Below, in pieces: positions 1 through 11,400 of a DNA stretch of 64,000 bases. This DNA is from Triticum aestivum (lineage: Eukaryota > Streptophyta > Magnoliopsida > Poales > Poaceae), in the NCBI RefSeq assembly GCF_018294505.1, contig NC_057795.1, forward strand, positions 521,425,184-521,489,183, in the 5' to 3' direction. The notes under the pieces were generated by a model. That model saw nothing but the letters and a program-made list of their open reading frames with translations, was not told where the DNA came from and did not search any database. Every line of letters begins with the position of its first letter. The stretch's first letter is position 1. The position numbers were made by a program, and so were the translations under genes.

Positions 1-2292
1 TCAGATTGGTCGAATGTGATGGGTATTTGAGACCATTTCAGATAATTTGCTTTTGCTGGGGCAACCATGTTCACCTCTCGGTTAATGACTTTCAGTCGAC
101 TCCTGCTTTCCACATCTGCAAAGATCATCAGAGTGGAGTTGATATGCGGATATCCTTCCTCACTGTCCTCCTTGTCTTCGGCCTTGTCCGACTCCTTCTC
201 CTTGTCCTTAGACTGTTTTCCCTGAAACTGCTGGATCAGGAGTCGACATTGGCGAGTGGTGTGCTTCGGGTAGATGATATTCCCCTCTTCGTCTTTCTTC
301 GTGTGGATGTGACATGGCATATCCATTACGTCGTTCCCTTCTTTATCCTTTACCTTCTTGGGGTTCCAGGATCCTTTTGGTTTCCCCTTAAACTTTCCCT
401 GAGTCACGGCCAGAGCCTCTCCAGGAGCTGCCGGTTCAGCCTTCCGCTTCTGTTTCCGACTGGTGTTTCCTTTTTCCGACTGACTCGGCTTGTGCTTGCC
501 GCTTCGGAGTCGGTCTTCTTCTTCGCCGTTGGCGTACTTGGTAGCAATCTCCATCATCCGACTCAAGGTCATGTCACCGGTTCGACCAAACTTCAAACTC
601 AGTTCTCTGTTCTTGACGCCATCTTTGAAGGCGCAGACTGCCTGATGATCAGACACATTCTCCACAGTGTGGTGCAAAGTGATCCACCTCTGAATATACT
701 CTCTGAGAGTCTCATTAGCCTTCTGCACGCAGACTTGCAACTCTGTCAATCCAGCTGGTCGCTTGCAAGTTCCTTCAAACGTTCTGATGAACACTCGGGA
801 CAGATCTTCCCAAGTGTAAATGCTGCTAGGAGGTAATTGAGTCAACCATGCCCTGGCAGAACCTTCCAGCATGAGGGGCAAATGCTTCATGGCCACCTCG
901 TCGTTCCCACCACCAATCTGAACTGCCACTCGGTAGTCTTCAAGCCAAGTTTCAGGCTTAGACTCACCAGTGAACTTGCTGACTCCTGTTGCCAACCTGA
1001 AATTGGGAGGGATAACTGCGGCTCTGATAGCTCTGCTGAAACATTCAGGACCAGAAACATGCACTCGACTGCTTGTGGGCGCATCTCTGTCGAGTCCGCC
1101 CCGATGGGCTCTGTTCCGGTCGACCAAACCTTGCACGATAATGGATCGCGCGTCGAAGCCTGGTTCTCTGGGGTCGACTGGAACCCTTCGCCCTGTACTG
1201 TACTGACGCCTGTCATCTTGCTGCCGAGGAGCGTAAGACCCACCCCTCGGAGGGGAATTGGGGCACTCGACGCCTATCATCTCGGTCGAGTCGGTCGCCA
1301 TATTGATCTCGCCGATTCTCGCGCCCTTCACGCCGCGGAGGCGATCTGGGGCTGTGAGCCGACTGAACCGTATTCACAGTGACGGATCGACTGTGAATTC
1401 TGTTGCGCGACTGAGACACGGCTGAATTCTGATCTCCTGCTGCCCGGAGCAGATCCCTGATCTGCAGCAAACCTCTGCCAGCTTCCGACTGCGAAGGCTG
1501 GATGGACTCTGCTATACGGGTCGCAGCTGCTAAATTCTGGATTGGGGTTCGATATACCTGAGTCGGCGGGAAGAGTTGACGTCGACTGGTGTCGGGAACT
1601 CGTTGCCGCGCGCGCTCGTCGAGTGCTCGCTGAAGATTCTCCAGTCGAGTGCGCTCGGCCAAATTGGCCAGACGCGCCTCCTCCAAGGCACGAGCCTCGG
1701 GGGTTTCTCCTGCGATGGGAGTACGCAGGGCATCCACGTTCCTGCGGCGAAGTTCCTCTCTTTGCAGAGAGTCGAGTGGCTCGGGCTGGTACTCTTCGTG
1801 GCGTCGTGCGGGGTCGCCTCCGTCACCTGCTCCACCATCACGGGCGAAGCCAGGGGGACTGCGGGGCCCGTCGACCATCAAGATTTCCGCCGCTGGATCA
1901 CTGCTACCGCACTCGGATGCAGTCTCTACGGAGCCAGTCGACAGATCGAACAAGCCGTAGAGAGATTCGTCGGGCTCGATTGCCGCAACTTGGGTGGTGG
2001 CCGATTGGCGAGCCACCGCGTGCCTCACCCATCGCTGAAGCCTCGACCGGCCCGAGCGCTTGCGCTGGCGGGAGACCGGGAGGGTGGACGATGGAGGAGC
2101 CGACCGATACTGGGTCGACGGTTGCCGCAGCAGAACGCCGCGGACACATGCGCGAAAATGCGTCGCACCGCGGACGGGGAGCGCATCAACGTCGAGTGGA
2201 GCCTCCTGGAGCCACGCGGAGTCGTCGGCGATGAAGGTGAGAGTGCCGAGACGGATCTCTTGACCCCCGACCAAAACTCCAGCAGACACCAT
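1..2292 (-). pseudogene. Gypsy gag gene, one frameshift, cut by window edge
   Basis: This encodes the structural Gag of the Tat-lineage element; Gag forms the retrotransposon particle that packages its RNA. The first 359 codons (2292 down to 1213) begin MVSAGVLVGGQEIR and are rich in Arg, Glu and Pro, with a GQEIR...TLTF start and a long charged middle. Reading then moves to another frame near 1215-1240. It continues with a retrotransposon gag core (EDLSRVFIRTFEGTCKRP, then ETLREYIQRW and ELSLKFGRTGDMTLSRMMEIATKYANGEEE). A basic tail and a C-x-H...C-x-x-L zinc-binding-like segment (CHIHTKKDEEGN to QCRLL) follow. The single frame change may be a mutation or a real programmed shift; I favour mutation. 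Polymerase domains are outside the window. Confidence 0.7.
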
Positions 2293-2345
2293 GATGAAAG
2301 TACTCGGAAGAATCGCAACTTCTCCACAAAATCGCTAAAACACCT

Positions 2346-2365
2346 GCCCCACGGTGGGCGCCAAC
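2346..2365 (-). promoter_or_regulatory. Primer binding site of the Tat Gypsy element
   Basis: Directly after the LTR end the minus strand reads TTGGCGCCCACCGTGGGGC. This is the tRNA-primed reverse transcription start used by many grass Tat-type elements. Its position fixes the LTR boundary at 2366. Confidence 0.7.
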
Positions 2366-2881
2366 TGTCGTGGTTCTAAGCCTGACAGTAGAGTGGGGGG
2401 TAGGTATGGAGAGGCAAGGTCCTAGCTATGGAGAGGTTGTAAACACAAGGGATGTACGAGTTCAGGCCCTTCTCGGAAGAAGTAATAGCCCTACGTCTCG
2501 GAGCCCGGAGGCGGTCGAGTGGATTATGAGTATATGAGTTACAAGGTGCCGAACCCCTCTGCCTGTGGAGGGGGGTGGCTTATATAGAGTGCGCCAGGAC
2601 CCCAGCCAGCCCACGTAGGAGAGGGTTTAAGGTGAGTTAAGTCTGGGGCGTTACTGGAAACGCCCCACATAAAGTGTCTTTACTATCATAAAGCCTACTT
2701 AATTACAGGCCGTTGCAGTGCAGAGTGCTTCTTGACCTCCTGGTGGTCGAGTGAGTCTTCGTGGTCGAGTCCTTCAAGTCAGTCGAGTGAGTCCTTCGTT
2801 GGTCGACTGGAAGGCGACCTCTTCTAAGGGTGTCCTTGGGTAAGGTACTTAGATCAGGTCCATGACCCTACCCTAGGTACA
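2366..2881 (-). repeat. 5' LTR of the minus-strand Tat Gypsy element
   Basis: On the minus strand the LTR reads TGTACCTAGGG... to ...CCACGACA, 516 bp, with TG/CA ends. A TATA box (TATATAAG, minus strand, about 2586-2579) precedes a leader with a GTAGGGCTATTACTTC motif, typical of the R-U5 part of Tat LTRs. The other LTR is outside the window, so its age cannot be estimated here. The 5 bp outside the LTR (2882-2886, tgacc) should be one target duplication. Confidence 0.75.
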
Positions 2882-4421
2882 TGACCCCATCAGCAGTAGC
2901 GGTGGACCGGGAAGACCCCGCTCCAGTTGCCGCAGCGGCGTGAGGCGCTCCCGCGGCAACATTACTTGCCGCGGTAGAGCGTGTCGCACAGCACGGTGGT
3001 TGTTGACTCGTTTGCCGCCCCGCTACGTCCCCGGTCTTGCGGAGACGCCTTCTTGGTGGAGCTGGGGGCTCCACTTGTGGCAAGCTAGCTGAAGGTGGGG
3101 AGGAGGAGGAGCCAATCTTCAACGAGTCGCTCGCGCCCTCGGCGGGCTCGCTTGACTCGGCTTCAGGCCCGACAAGCTCTTCCTCGCCGGCAAACTCTTC
3201 TCGCTCGACAAGGCTTGCCGCCTCTGCTGCCTCTGCCTCCTCCACGGTGAATCCAAACTCGCCCTCGGCAGCGGCTGCTGCCGCCTCTTCCAGCCTAGTG
3301 GCGATGTGCTGCATCTCCGCATCGGTGGTGTCGCGGGTGAGGCTCTTTTGTTCATCGGAGCGGACCGCCACTTCTACCAAGCTGTCAAAGAACTCCTGCA
3401 CGACGTCATCTGCAGGCTCTTGCCAAGTTGGAACAATTCCATGCAAATCGCACAGCGGCATCATTGCACGGATGCGATCGAGCGAGGAGTTGTTGCACAG
3501 CGGAACGACACCCCTCGGCAACATGAACGCTTCGGGATGTTGAGGATCGCGCTTGAACAGTTCCAGGATCATCGCGTCCAGTTCCAAGACAGTGAAGTTG
3601 AAGTTGAGGCCTGGGCGCAGCCTCATGATATCCGCTGCATTCTGGAACTCCCAGGCGGGTCTCCTCCTCTCCTGTAGGGGGGCGATGCGGCGGCAAAGAA
3701 AATCTGCGCCAACGGCGCCTACGGTGAGCCCGGCAAGCCTGAGGCGTAGGATCCGGGTGACGGCAATCTTCAGCCTATCGTCTTCCGGGGCCACGTTGCT
3801 CCAATCGTTGCCGCGCGCTATTGGGGCTTGGCGCTGGGCGGTAAATGGCTGCGGGTTCTCCTCGACAAGCCAGCACCAGTCTGCTCTCCATTCCTCCCAC
3901 TTGCTGCGGAGCTCTCCCTCCAGATAAGCTTCCTTCTTGCCGACTCTCGAGATCCAGGCGATTCCGCCGGATAAAGGCTCCCCTCTCTCAACTCGGGGCA
4001 TAAAGAAGTGGCGGAAAAGAGCTACATTTGGGTAGACTCCGACAAAGTTTTCGCAGAGATGTGCGAAAACTGCCATGGTCAGAACGGCGTTGGGGGTGAA
4101 GTCAAGGAGGCGGAACCCGTAGGTGTTCATGATATCACAGAAAAATTCAGAGAAAGGCGGGCAGAGCCCGCAGTAGAAGAACAGCGCGAAGAAAGGGTAT
4201 CCATTCGGAGCCAGGTCCGAAGCGGCAGCTGGGAGTACCTTCGTACGCGGGTGCGCTCGCGTCTCCGTCGACCAGAAGAGGTAGTAGTACTCCCTCAGCT
4301 CCTTCGCGGCGAGCTGAGGGGGGAAGATTGCCCGCTCCTTTTGCAGCGCCGCGAGCCGCTGCGCCTCGGCCGACTTCACGACCTTCCCCTTGTACCCGCG
4401 CTCCAGCACATCCACCAACAT
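2868..4421 (-). CDS. Antisense ORF of Tat element, 'putative gypsy-type transposon' family protein
   Basis: A 517-residue ORF lies antisense to the LTR of its host element. Residues about 1-330 are a globular region (LREYYYLFWSTETRAHP, PFFALFFYCGLCPPFSEFF, then HLCENFVGVYPNVALFRHFF and KEAYLEGELRSKWEEW). I recognise this as the plant 'putative gypsy-type transposon' domain (Pfam PF04195 type). The C-terminal third is low-complexity Ala/Glu/Ser/Pro sequence. Antisense ORFs of this kind lie between pol and the 3' LTR in Tat elements such as maize Grande. The last five codons (VMYLG) come from the LTR of the inserted Gypsy element, so the true C-terminus is lost at 2882. The function of the family is unknown. 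Confidence 0.65.
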   Translation of the reverse strand: MLVDVLERGYKGKVVKSAEAQRLAALQKERAIFPPQLAAKELREYYYLFWSTETRAHPRTKVLPAAASDLAPNGYPFFALFFYCGLCPPFSEFFCDIMNTYGFRLLDFTPNAVLTMAVFAHLCENFVGVYPNVALFRHFFMPRVERGEPLSGGIAWISRVGKKEAYLEGELRSKWEEWRADWCWLVEENPQPFTAQRQAPIARGNDWSNVAPEDDRLKIAVTRILRLRLAGLTVGAVGADFLCRRIAPLQERRRPAWEFQNAADIMRLRPGLNFNFTVLELDAMILELFKRDPQHPEAFMLPRGVVPLCNNSSLDRIRAMMPLCDLHGIVPTWQEPADDVVQEFFDSLVEVAVRSDEQKSLTRDTTDAEMQHIATRLEEAAAAAAEGEFGFTVEEAEAAEAASLVEREEFAGEEELVGPEAESSEPAEGASDSLKIGSSSSPPSASLPQVEPPAPPRRRLRKTGDVAGRQTSQQPPCCATRSTAASNVAAGAPHAAAATGAGSSRSTATADGVMYLG

Positions 4422-4994
4422 GTCGCCCTGGGGCCTTTCCAGGCGCGCGTCTCAAGAGGCTGTGCAGCCAGCGGTGCGCGGTGGCAAGCGGCGCTGACAA
4501 GATTGCCATCGTGGCAAGCGGTGGCGTCCCTGACGGTCCCTTTTTGCACTATTTGGGCGACGTAGACGGGCATTTAATGCCTTTTTCCCCTGCCGTCAGG
4601 GTTAGGTATGATACACTGTACAGGTAGCTGTACCAACCCCAATCCCTTTTCCATTTTTACCCTTGTCTACGTTGCCACCTGTCGGTGACCCCTTTAGCAT
4701 ATAAAAGGAGGCCCATGCGCAACGTAGAAGGGAGGGGGAAGGCAGAAAAACACTCACGCTCGGTCTCGTTAGCAGCTAGTGTGTACTGTAGCACTCAGCG
4801 CTTCCGAGCAAGAACTCAATACACTCAGACATGCAGCAGTAGGAGTATTATCTCTCCGGAGAGCTCCGAAGCTGGGTAAACTGCTCGTGTGCTTCGCCTC
4901 GATCTGCTCTTCGTGCGATCTCCGCCCCCTGCCGAACCGAAAGGGGCCCGGCCCGCCGGTCCCCACAGGTGTTCGTGGATCAGCCTCCCCGACA
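2882..4994 (+). mobile_element. 3' end of a second Tat-lineage Gypsy element
   Basis: This segment keeps only the 3' part of a plus-strand element: an antisense ORF (2882-4421) followed by a 3' LTR ending at 4994. No polymerase sequence is left. Its left side is broken by the younger minus-strand Gypsy element at 2881/2882. It was probably inserted in the flank of MULE-A, because MULE-A-type sequence begins right after 4994. Confidence 0.65.
4500..4994 (+). repeat. 3' LTR of the plus-strand Tat element (left edge uncertain)
   Basis: A TATA box (TATAAAAGG, 4700-4708) is followed by a leader with CACTCACGC and AGGAGTATTATCTC motifs and a C-rich U5 ending CCTCCCCGACA at 4994. This is a Tat-type R-U5 layout on the plus strand. 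I could not place the TG start with confidence; it lies between about 4430 and 4600. No primer site follows 4994, which fits a 3' rather than a 5' LTR. Confidence 0.6.
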
Positions 4995-5359
4995 ATTATA
5001 TTTTTAAAAGTAGCATGATATTTTTGAAATCAGCATGTTATTTTGAAAGTAGCATATTGAAAAGAGCATTATAATTTTAAAAGTAGCATGCTATTTTTGA
5101 AATCATATTTTTAAAATCAGCATGCTATTTTTTTAATCAGCATGCTATTTTTAAAATAGCATGGTATTTTAAAAACAGTATATTCAAAGCAGCATGCTAT
5201 TTTTAAATCCGCATATTCATTCTATTTAATTTTCAATTAAACATGCTTTTTTTAAATGAGCATGCTATTTTTAAAATATCAGTATGCTTATTTTCTATTT
5301 GAAAATAAACGATTTCCAAAGTTATTTGAAAACGAGGTTTCTATTAATGTTCTATTTTC

Positions 5360-5400
<41 letters not shown>

Positions 5401-5843
5401 TTTTTGGTTTCTATTTTATATTTCAAGCATGAAATTTGACTACACTTTGAACAAATTTCAACAATATATTATGTAAAAAATGAAAAAAATACATAAAACC
5501 AACTTCACTAAAAATGCATTGTTTCATCGATGTTGATGAATCATAACTAGCCTACCATGTCGAGCCGTCCATAATAAAATGAGGGTGTACCAAGCAAATG
5601 AGGAATTCAGAAAAATAGTGGCAGTCCATCAAAGTGGTCTAATACATCAGAAACAAGGTGGATCACAGCATGGAAAACTGTCTACTTTAGTTTGTTCTCA
5701 ATTTTTCGACCCCATAAATCCTTTTGTTTTCTCTGCTTGACCCTGTGCATCTAAACATCATGTCTCTACTTAACTTTAGCTTTCCTGCATGAAACAACGT
5801 TTGTTAATAGGATAACAAAGAAGATTTGAGCATGTACAGTACA
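4995..5843. repeat. AT-rich stretch with short degenerate repeats, no gene
   Basis: From 5000 to about 5290 the motif GCATGCTATTTTTAAAA recurs in degenerate form roughly every 20-30 bp. A (TA)n microsatellite occupies 5363-5397. The remainder is AT-rich with no recognisable coding. I take this as 3' flank or subterminal DNA of MULE-A, since the transposase C-terminal exons begin just to the right; this placement is inference. Confidence 0.5.
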
Positions 5844-6912
5844 CTATAACAGAAAAGACACTAACTTCACTGATTTTCTCGTCATAGCTACAGAAGCTAA
5901 CTTGACAGCTCTTATTCGCTCAGCCTGTGGTACATTCCTAGCAGGCCTTTTTGTCTTCATCACCCCTTTGGCCTGTTCTTTACCGCCCTTCCTAGAGTCT
6001 TTTCTGGAAAAGTTAACAAACGTCAACACAATACTAGCAAATACCCGACTTCTAGAGCGGACATGTAAATACAGACACTAACTTCACTAGTTTTCCTCGT
6101 GCACCCTTGTCATCGTTCTTTTTCTTCCTCCCAGCATTGACATTTGGAGCGCCCTTGCGTTTCCTGCAAAAATGAAATAGATGAATCTGCAGCCAGCATT
6201 TGAAAACATGTTTAAGTACGCACAATTGTGCTAATGCCCACTTGTTTGGTTTTGCGTAATCCTCTTCTGCAACCTCCAATGGTCTCTTCCTAGCCCTCCT
6301 CAGCCCACCATCTTCTGCATCTGAATCTTCCTCTTCTTCCGCATCGAATCTCCCTCTTCTTCTGCATCTGAATCTCCCTCTTCTTCTGCATCTGAATCTT
6401 CCTCTTCTTCTGTACCTGAATCTTCCTCTTCTTCTGTATTTGCCTCTGTCTCTTCTTCTGTATTTAGCCTCTGTCTCTTCTTCTGTATCTGCCTCTGTCT
6501 CTTCTTCTGTATCTAACTCTGTCTCTTCTTTCTGCTTCTTCCTCCTTGTGCTATTTGATTTCCCCGATTTTTTCCTGCGTAAATTGAAGAAAAACATGAC
6601 ACTCTCCGAGAGAACGTATTAACACTGTAAGCATGTATGGGAATGAACAATGAGATTAACATGTGCACTAACTTTGTTGCTTTTTTTTAATCTTCCTCTT
6701 CTTTTGTATCTGAGTCTATGTCTTCTTCTGTCTTTGAGTCTTTCTCTTTTCGCTTCTTCCTCCTTGTGACCTTTGATTTCCCCGATTTGTTCCTGAGTAA
6801 ATTGAAGAAAAAGAGAGAACATATTAACATTGTAAGCATGTATGGAAATGAACAATGAGATAAACATTTGCACTAACTTCGTTGCTTTTTTTCCTCTCAT
6901 CCGCTCGCGCTT
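5844..6912 (-). pseudogene. FAR1-like transposase of MULE-A, C-terminal exons
   Basis: This is the downstream end of the broken FAR1/MULE transposase gene whose main body lies at 14716-17415; the Athila-like element 6913-14715 splits the two. Visible pieces are basic/acidic tail exons: RMRGKKATK at 6880-6912, SGKSKVTRRKKRKEK-type exons, an acidic run rich in EEEDSDAE (about 6300-6540), KRKGAPNVNAGRKKK near 6130-6170, and KDSRKGGKEQAKG at 5960-6010. Several exon ends share the context AAGTTAGTG. Long Asp/Glu repeats are interrupted by frame changes, and one frame shadow looks like an arginine repeat. These tails are weakly conserved in FAR1-like proteins and probably disordered. Confidence 0.55.
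6541..6900 (-). repeat. Tandem duplication of an exon-intron unit, period about 228 bp
   Basis: The block starting at 6541 (CCTCCTTGTG...GATTTCCCCGATTT...GTAAATTGAAGAAAAA) recurs from 6769, including the following TGTAAGCATGTATGG and the GCACTAACTT exon border. Both copies encode a GKSK/N-TRRKKRKE-type segment plus an intron. The second copy stops at the retroelement boundary near 6912. Confidence 0.7.
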
Positions 6913-8432
6913 TGATACGTCTCCAACATATCTATAATTTATGAAGTATTCATGCTATTATATCACCCATCTATGGTGTTTTACATGCATTTATATATCA
7001 TTTTATATGATTTTTGGGACTAACCTATTGACCTAGAGCCCAGTGCCAGTTTCTGTTTTCTCCTTGTTTTTGTGTTCTACAGAAAAGAGATACCAAACGG
7101 AGTCCAAATGACGTGCCAATTTTTGAGGATTTTTATGGACCAAAAGAAGTCCATGGAGCATCGGAGTTGGGCCAGAAGAGCTCCGGGCTGCCCACGAGGT
7201 AGGAGGGCGCGCCCCCCTGTCTCATGGACGGCCCGGAGACCCCCCTGACGTGAAACCAACGCCAATAATTCTTATAAATACTGAAACTTTCGGGAATTAA
7301 CCTAGATCAGAAGTTCCGCTGCCGCAAGCCTCTGTAGCCACGAGAAATCAATCTAGGCCCTCTCTGGCACCCTGCCGGAGGGGGCCATCATCACCGGAGG
7401 CCATGGAGGAGGATCTCGGAGGGGCCATCATCTCCATGAAGGCCAAGGACCAGAGGGGGAAAGCCATGAAGGAGGAAGCACAAGGGGGAGAACCTCTCCT
7501 CCTCTCTCTTGGTGGCACCGGAGTGCCATCGGGAGGGGAATCATCGCCGCGGTGATTGTCTTCATCAACATCACCATCATCATCACCATCCTCACCTCTT
7601 TTACGCGGTCCACTCTCCCGCACCCCGTTGTAATCCCTACTTGAACATGGTGCTTCATGCTACATATTATGATCCAATGATGTGTTGCCATCCTATGATG
7701 TTTTGAGTAGATATCTTTTGTCTTTGGGTTGATTGATGATCTAGATCGGTCTGAGTTGTATGTTTCACTTTGATGCTGTCCTATTGTGCCCTCCGTGTCG
7801 TGCAAGCGTTAGGGATTCCCGCTGTAGGGTGTTGCAATACGTTCATGATTCTCTAATAGGTGGTTCGGTGAGTGACGGAAACACAAACCCGAGTAAGAGG
7901 GGTTGTTGCGTATGGGAATAAAGAGGACTTGATGCGTTAATGCTATGGTTGGGTTTTACCTTAATGATCTTTAGTATTTGCAGACGCTTGCTAGAGTTCC
8001 AATCATAAGTGCATATGATCCAAGTAGAGAAAGTATGTTAGCTTTTGCCTCTCCCTCATATGAAATTGCAATAGTGATCATCGGTTTTGGTAACAATTGC
8101 CTAGGATAATTCCGCACACCGATCCACCATTATTCCACACTCGCTATTTATATTATTTAGTAATATATTCTAACCTTATGATAACAACAGCTACTTTTAC
8201 ATTTTAGCTCTCCGGTATCATACAAAATTATCCTCTTTATACCCACAACACAGTTTATTTCTTGTTTCTAGTTGGAAGCAAACGTTCGGTGCATGTAGAG
8301 TCGTATCAGTGGCAGATAGGGCTTGAGAGAATATTGATCTTACCTTTAGATCCTTGTGGGTTCAACACTCCATACTTATCACTTCCACCTTTGGGAATTG
8401 CTACGATGATTCCCTGCACTTGGGGATTATCA
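6913..8432 (+). repeat. 5' LTR of the Athila-like element
   Basis: 1520 bp, TG...CA. A TATA box (TATAAATA) lies at 7273-7280. It lacks the roughly 20-bp GC-rich stretch near 13480 that is present in the 3' copy. In the first 100 or so bases the two LTRs differ at about five positions, mostly C/T. The His-rich and short ORFs here are chance frames in a GC-rich leader (CATCATCATCACCATC). Confidence 0.85.
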
Positions 8433-8442
8433 AGCTCTTTTC

Positions 8443-8460
8443 TGGCGCCGTTGCCGGGGA
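8443..8460 (+). promoter_or_regulatory. Primer binding site (tRNA-Asp type)
   Basis: TGGCGCCGTTGCCGGGGA begins 11 bp after the 5' LTR end. It is the primer site typical of Athila-type Gypsy elements and confirms the plus orientation of the element. Confidence 0.85.
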
Positions 8461-11400
8461 ACAATAGCGTGGGGTTGATATTCTCGTGTGTGCTTGTTTG
8501 CTTTCTTTACTTAGTAGATTTTGTTTTTCCTTTTTGTTCATGTTTAGTTGTGGGTGAAACATACAAAAAAATTTAAAAAGAATGAAAATACCAAAAAAAT
8601 TATTTACTTGCTTCTCATGCCTAAAAATGTTTTTCAAAAAGAGAAGTGATTGGAAAGTTATGCATTGAAGAAGCGAGGGTCGACCTTGAGCACTTGTGTT
8701 CATGCTCACGGAAACAATGTAGAATTTTTTTCATGGAAGTTTCTCTGTAAATAATTATCCCCTTGTATATATCCATTGTATTACAAAAATTTTGTGCCAA
8801 GCTTTGGTTTTAGTATGATAAGATTGCTTGCTTACTATGTGCAGAACAAAAACAGAAACTTTGGCTGTAGTGCATGAATTTACATTTTTTACTAGAAAGT
8901 AAAATGGACCTGAAACTTTTTTCACATTACTTATGTACAAATTTTTCAGATTTTCAAATTTATTTCATAATTTTTAGAGTTACAGAAGTTTACTAAACTT
9001 CCAGATTACTACAGACTGTTCTGTTCTTAACAGATTCTGTTTTTCGTGTGTTGTTTGCTTATTTTGATGCATCTATGGCTAGTATTGGGGGGTATGAACC
9101 ATAGAGAAGTTGGAATACAGTAGGTTCAACACTGATATAACCAAAGAATGAGTTAATTACAGTACCTTAAAGTGGTAGTTTGCTTTATTACACTAACGGA
9201 TCTCACAAGTTTTTGTTTAAGTTTTTGTGAATGAAGTGTTTCAAGAACGAGGAGTTACCGATGTGAGAAGAATAAAGAGAGATAAGAGTTCAATCTTGGG
9301 GATTCCCAGGGCACCCCAAGTAAATATTTCAAAGGATACTCAAGCATCTAAGCTTGGGGATGCCCCGGTGGCATCCCATCTTTCTTCTTCAACAAATATC
9401 GGTATACCTTGGTTTTTGTTTTGTTCACATGATTTGTGTCCTTTGTGTTTGCATTTTTCTTTAAGAATCATGCTAGTATGAGCTAGCTCTTCATTGGTTT
9501 ACAGAATGCTTCATGTGCTTCACCTATATCTTTTAAGTATGATCTTATAGAATTGCTCTTTGTGCTTCACTTAAATCATTTGAGTATAGTTTTATAGAAT
9601 GCTTCATACGCTTCACTTATATATTTTGATCTTGTATGTTGGCTAGTCTATATTAATGGTAAAATGCTCCAGGAACTTCACTTATATCTTTTGGAGTATG
9701 AATAATACTATAGTTTAAAGTGGGTTTGGAAGAGTGTCAACTTTAGGAATTAGTGATCCCACTATCTTGGAGGGTGTTGAATCTCTGTACGATATTTATG
9801 AAAGTGGATTTGGAAGAGTGTCAACTTTAGTTAGTACTCCACTATTTCGGAAGAGGTTCCAATTGAGTATGAGAACAAAGTTGTTATCATGTTGCTACTG
9901 AAAAAATTATTATGAGGAGGAATATGTGCTTGTAGGAGTTGCAATAATATCAAGTTTCCTCTCTATGTGCTTAAAGTTTTGAAGTTATACTTGTTTTGCC
10001 TTCCTATGCTAGTTGATTCTTGTTCCTATAAATTGTGTGCTCACAAAATCCCTAGGCATGGGAAGTGGGTTAGATTTAAATATGCTAGTCATATTCTTCA
10101 TGATGCTCTTTTTATGTTTCAACTCTTATCTTTTATGCAAGCATCATTGAAATCATCATGCCTAGCTAAAAGGCATTAAATAAAAGCGCTTGTTGGGAGA
10201 CAACCCAATGTTTATCCTTACTATTTTTGTGTGTCTACATGATTAAGATACTGTAGTGATCATGTTTTATAGCTTTTGTTTCAATAAAGTGCCAAGTAAG
10301 ACCTTTGGGAAGACTTGGGTGAAAGTTAATGTGATCTTGCTGTAAAAAGCAGAAACTTTGTGCTCACAAGATTAGTTGTCATTTTTTTACAGAAGAGTGC
10401 TTTTGAGTTGATTATTTTTGCAGAAGATTAATAGACAAATTCCTCACGTCCACCAATTTATTTCATAATTTTTGGAGTATCAGAAGTATGGTTATTGTTC
10501 AGATCATTACAGACTGTTCTATTTTTGACAGATTCTGTTTTCATTGCATAGTTTGCTTGTTTCCTAGTTTCTATGGCTTATATTCCTCAATATAAATTGT
10601 AGAAATAATATGGTACAGTAAGAATTGTGTGAAAACAATTATGAACCTTGTCTTTTTCAGTACCAAAGTGCATGGTTTACTCTTTATCATACTAACCTAT
10701 CTCACGAAGTTTGGTTGAGTTTTGTGTGGTTGAAGTTTTCAAGTTTTGGGTAAAGATTCGATGGACTATGGAATAAGGAGTGGCAAGAGCCTAAGCTTGG
10801 GGATGCCCAAGGCACCCCAAGGTAATATTCAAGGACAACCAAGAGCCTAAGCTTGGGGATGCCCCGGAAGGCATCCCCTCTTTCGTCTTCGTTCATCGGT
10901 AACTTTACTTGGAGCTATATTTTTATTCACCACATGATATGTGTTTTGCTTGGAGCATCATTTTATTTTATTAGTATTTGCTTGATGGTATTTATATTAA
11001 TGTTTTGCATCTTTATTTTCAATAAAAAAAAGTCAAGGATAGCCTTTGCCATGTTTATTTTGCTAGTATACATGTTGCTGTTTGAAAATAGAAAGTTTAC
11101 CGCTGTTGCAAAAAATTCCCTAGAAAAGTCAGAGAATGGTATAACGTTGAATCTTTTTGCATATTAAGATCTGATAAATTTATTACAGTGGGAATTTTAG
11201 TTCATAATTTTTGGAGATAGGGAAGTATTGATACTCTTGCAGACTGTACTGTTTTGGCAGATTGTTGTTATGGTTGCATTGTTTGCATATGTTTGCTTGT
11301 TTAATGATTCTATTTGAGGATAGGAGTATTAAATATGCAGAGAAATTTATTATGCAATGATGAATAATAATTTAAGTGATTTTTTACAGTATAAAATGAT

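Larger units (their letters stand above)
1..2881 (-). mobile_element. Gypsy LTR retrotransposon, Tat lineage, 5' part only
   Basis: The 5' LTR (2366-2881), primer binding site and gag region are present on the minus strand. The protease and polymerase genes would lie left of the window. The internal region begins right after the LTR with a TGGCGCCCACCGTGGGGC-type primer site, common in grass Tat/RIRE2-like Gypsy elements. The gag protein ends in a C-x-H zinc-finger-like stretch, followed by a segment ending PITFDQS, as in that lineage. The right LTR end (2881) falls inside the antisense ORF of the neighbouring Tat element, so this element is the younger insertion. The lineage call rests on LTR and gag style, not on a search. 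Confidence 0.75.

Noticed and set aside
6..836. 276-codon plus-strand ORF
   Set aside because: It is antisense to a clear Gypsy gag core on the minus strand.
1542..2379. Large plus-strand ORFs over the gag N-terminus
   Set aside because: They are high-GC shadows of the minus-strand gag frame.
6052..6597. Arginine-repeat protein (RRRGRF repeats)
   Set aside because: It is a frame shadow of the Glu/Asp/Ser-rich repeat in the transposase tail; the acidic frame fits the family better.
7428..7805. ORFs with His or Met-rich runs in both LTRs (also 13711-14088)
   Set aside because: They are identical frames in the two LTRs caused by CATCATCATCACC-type leader sequence, with no coding support.
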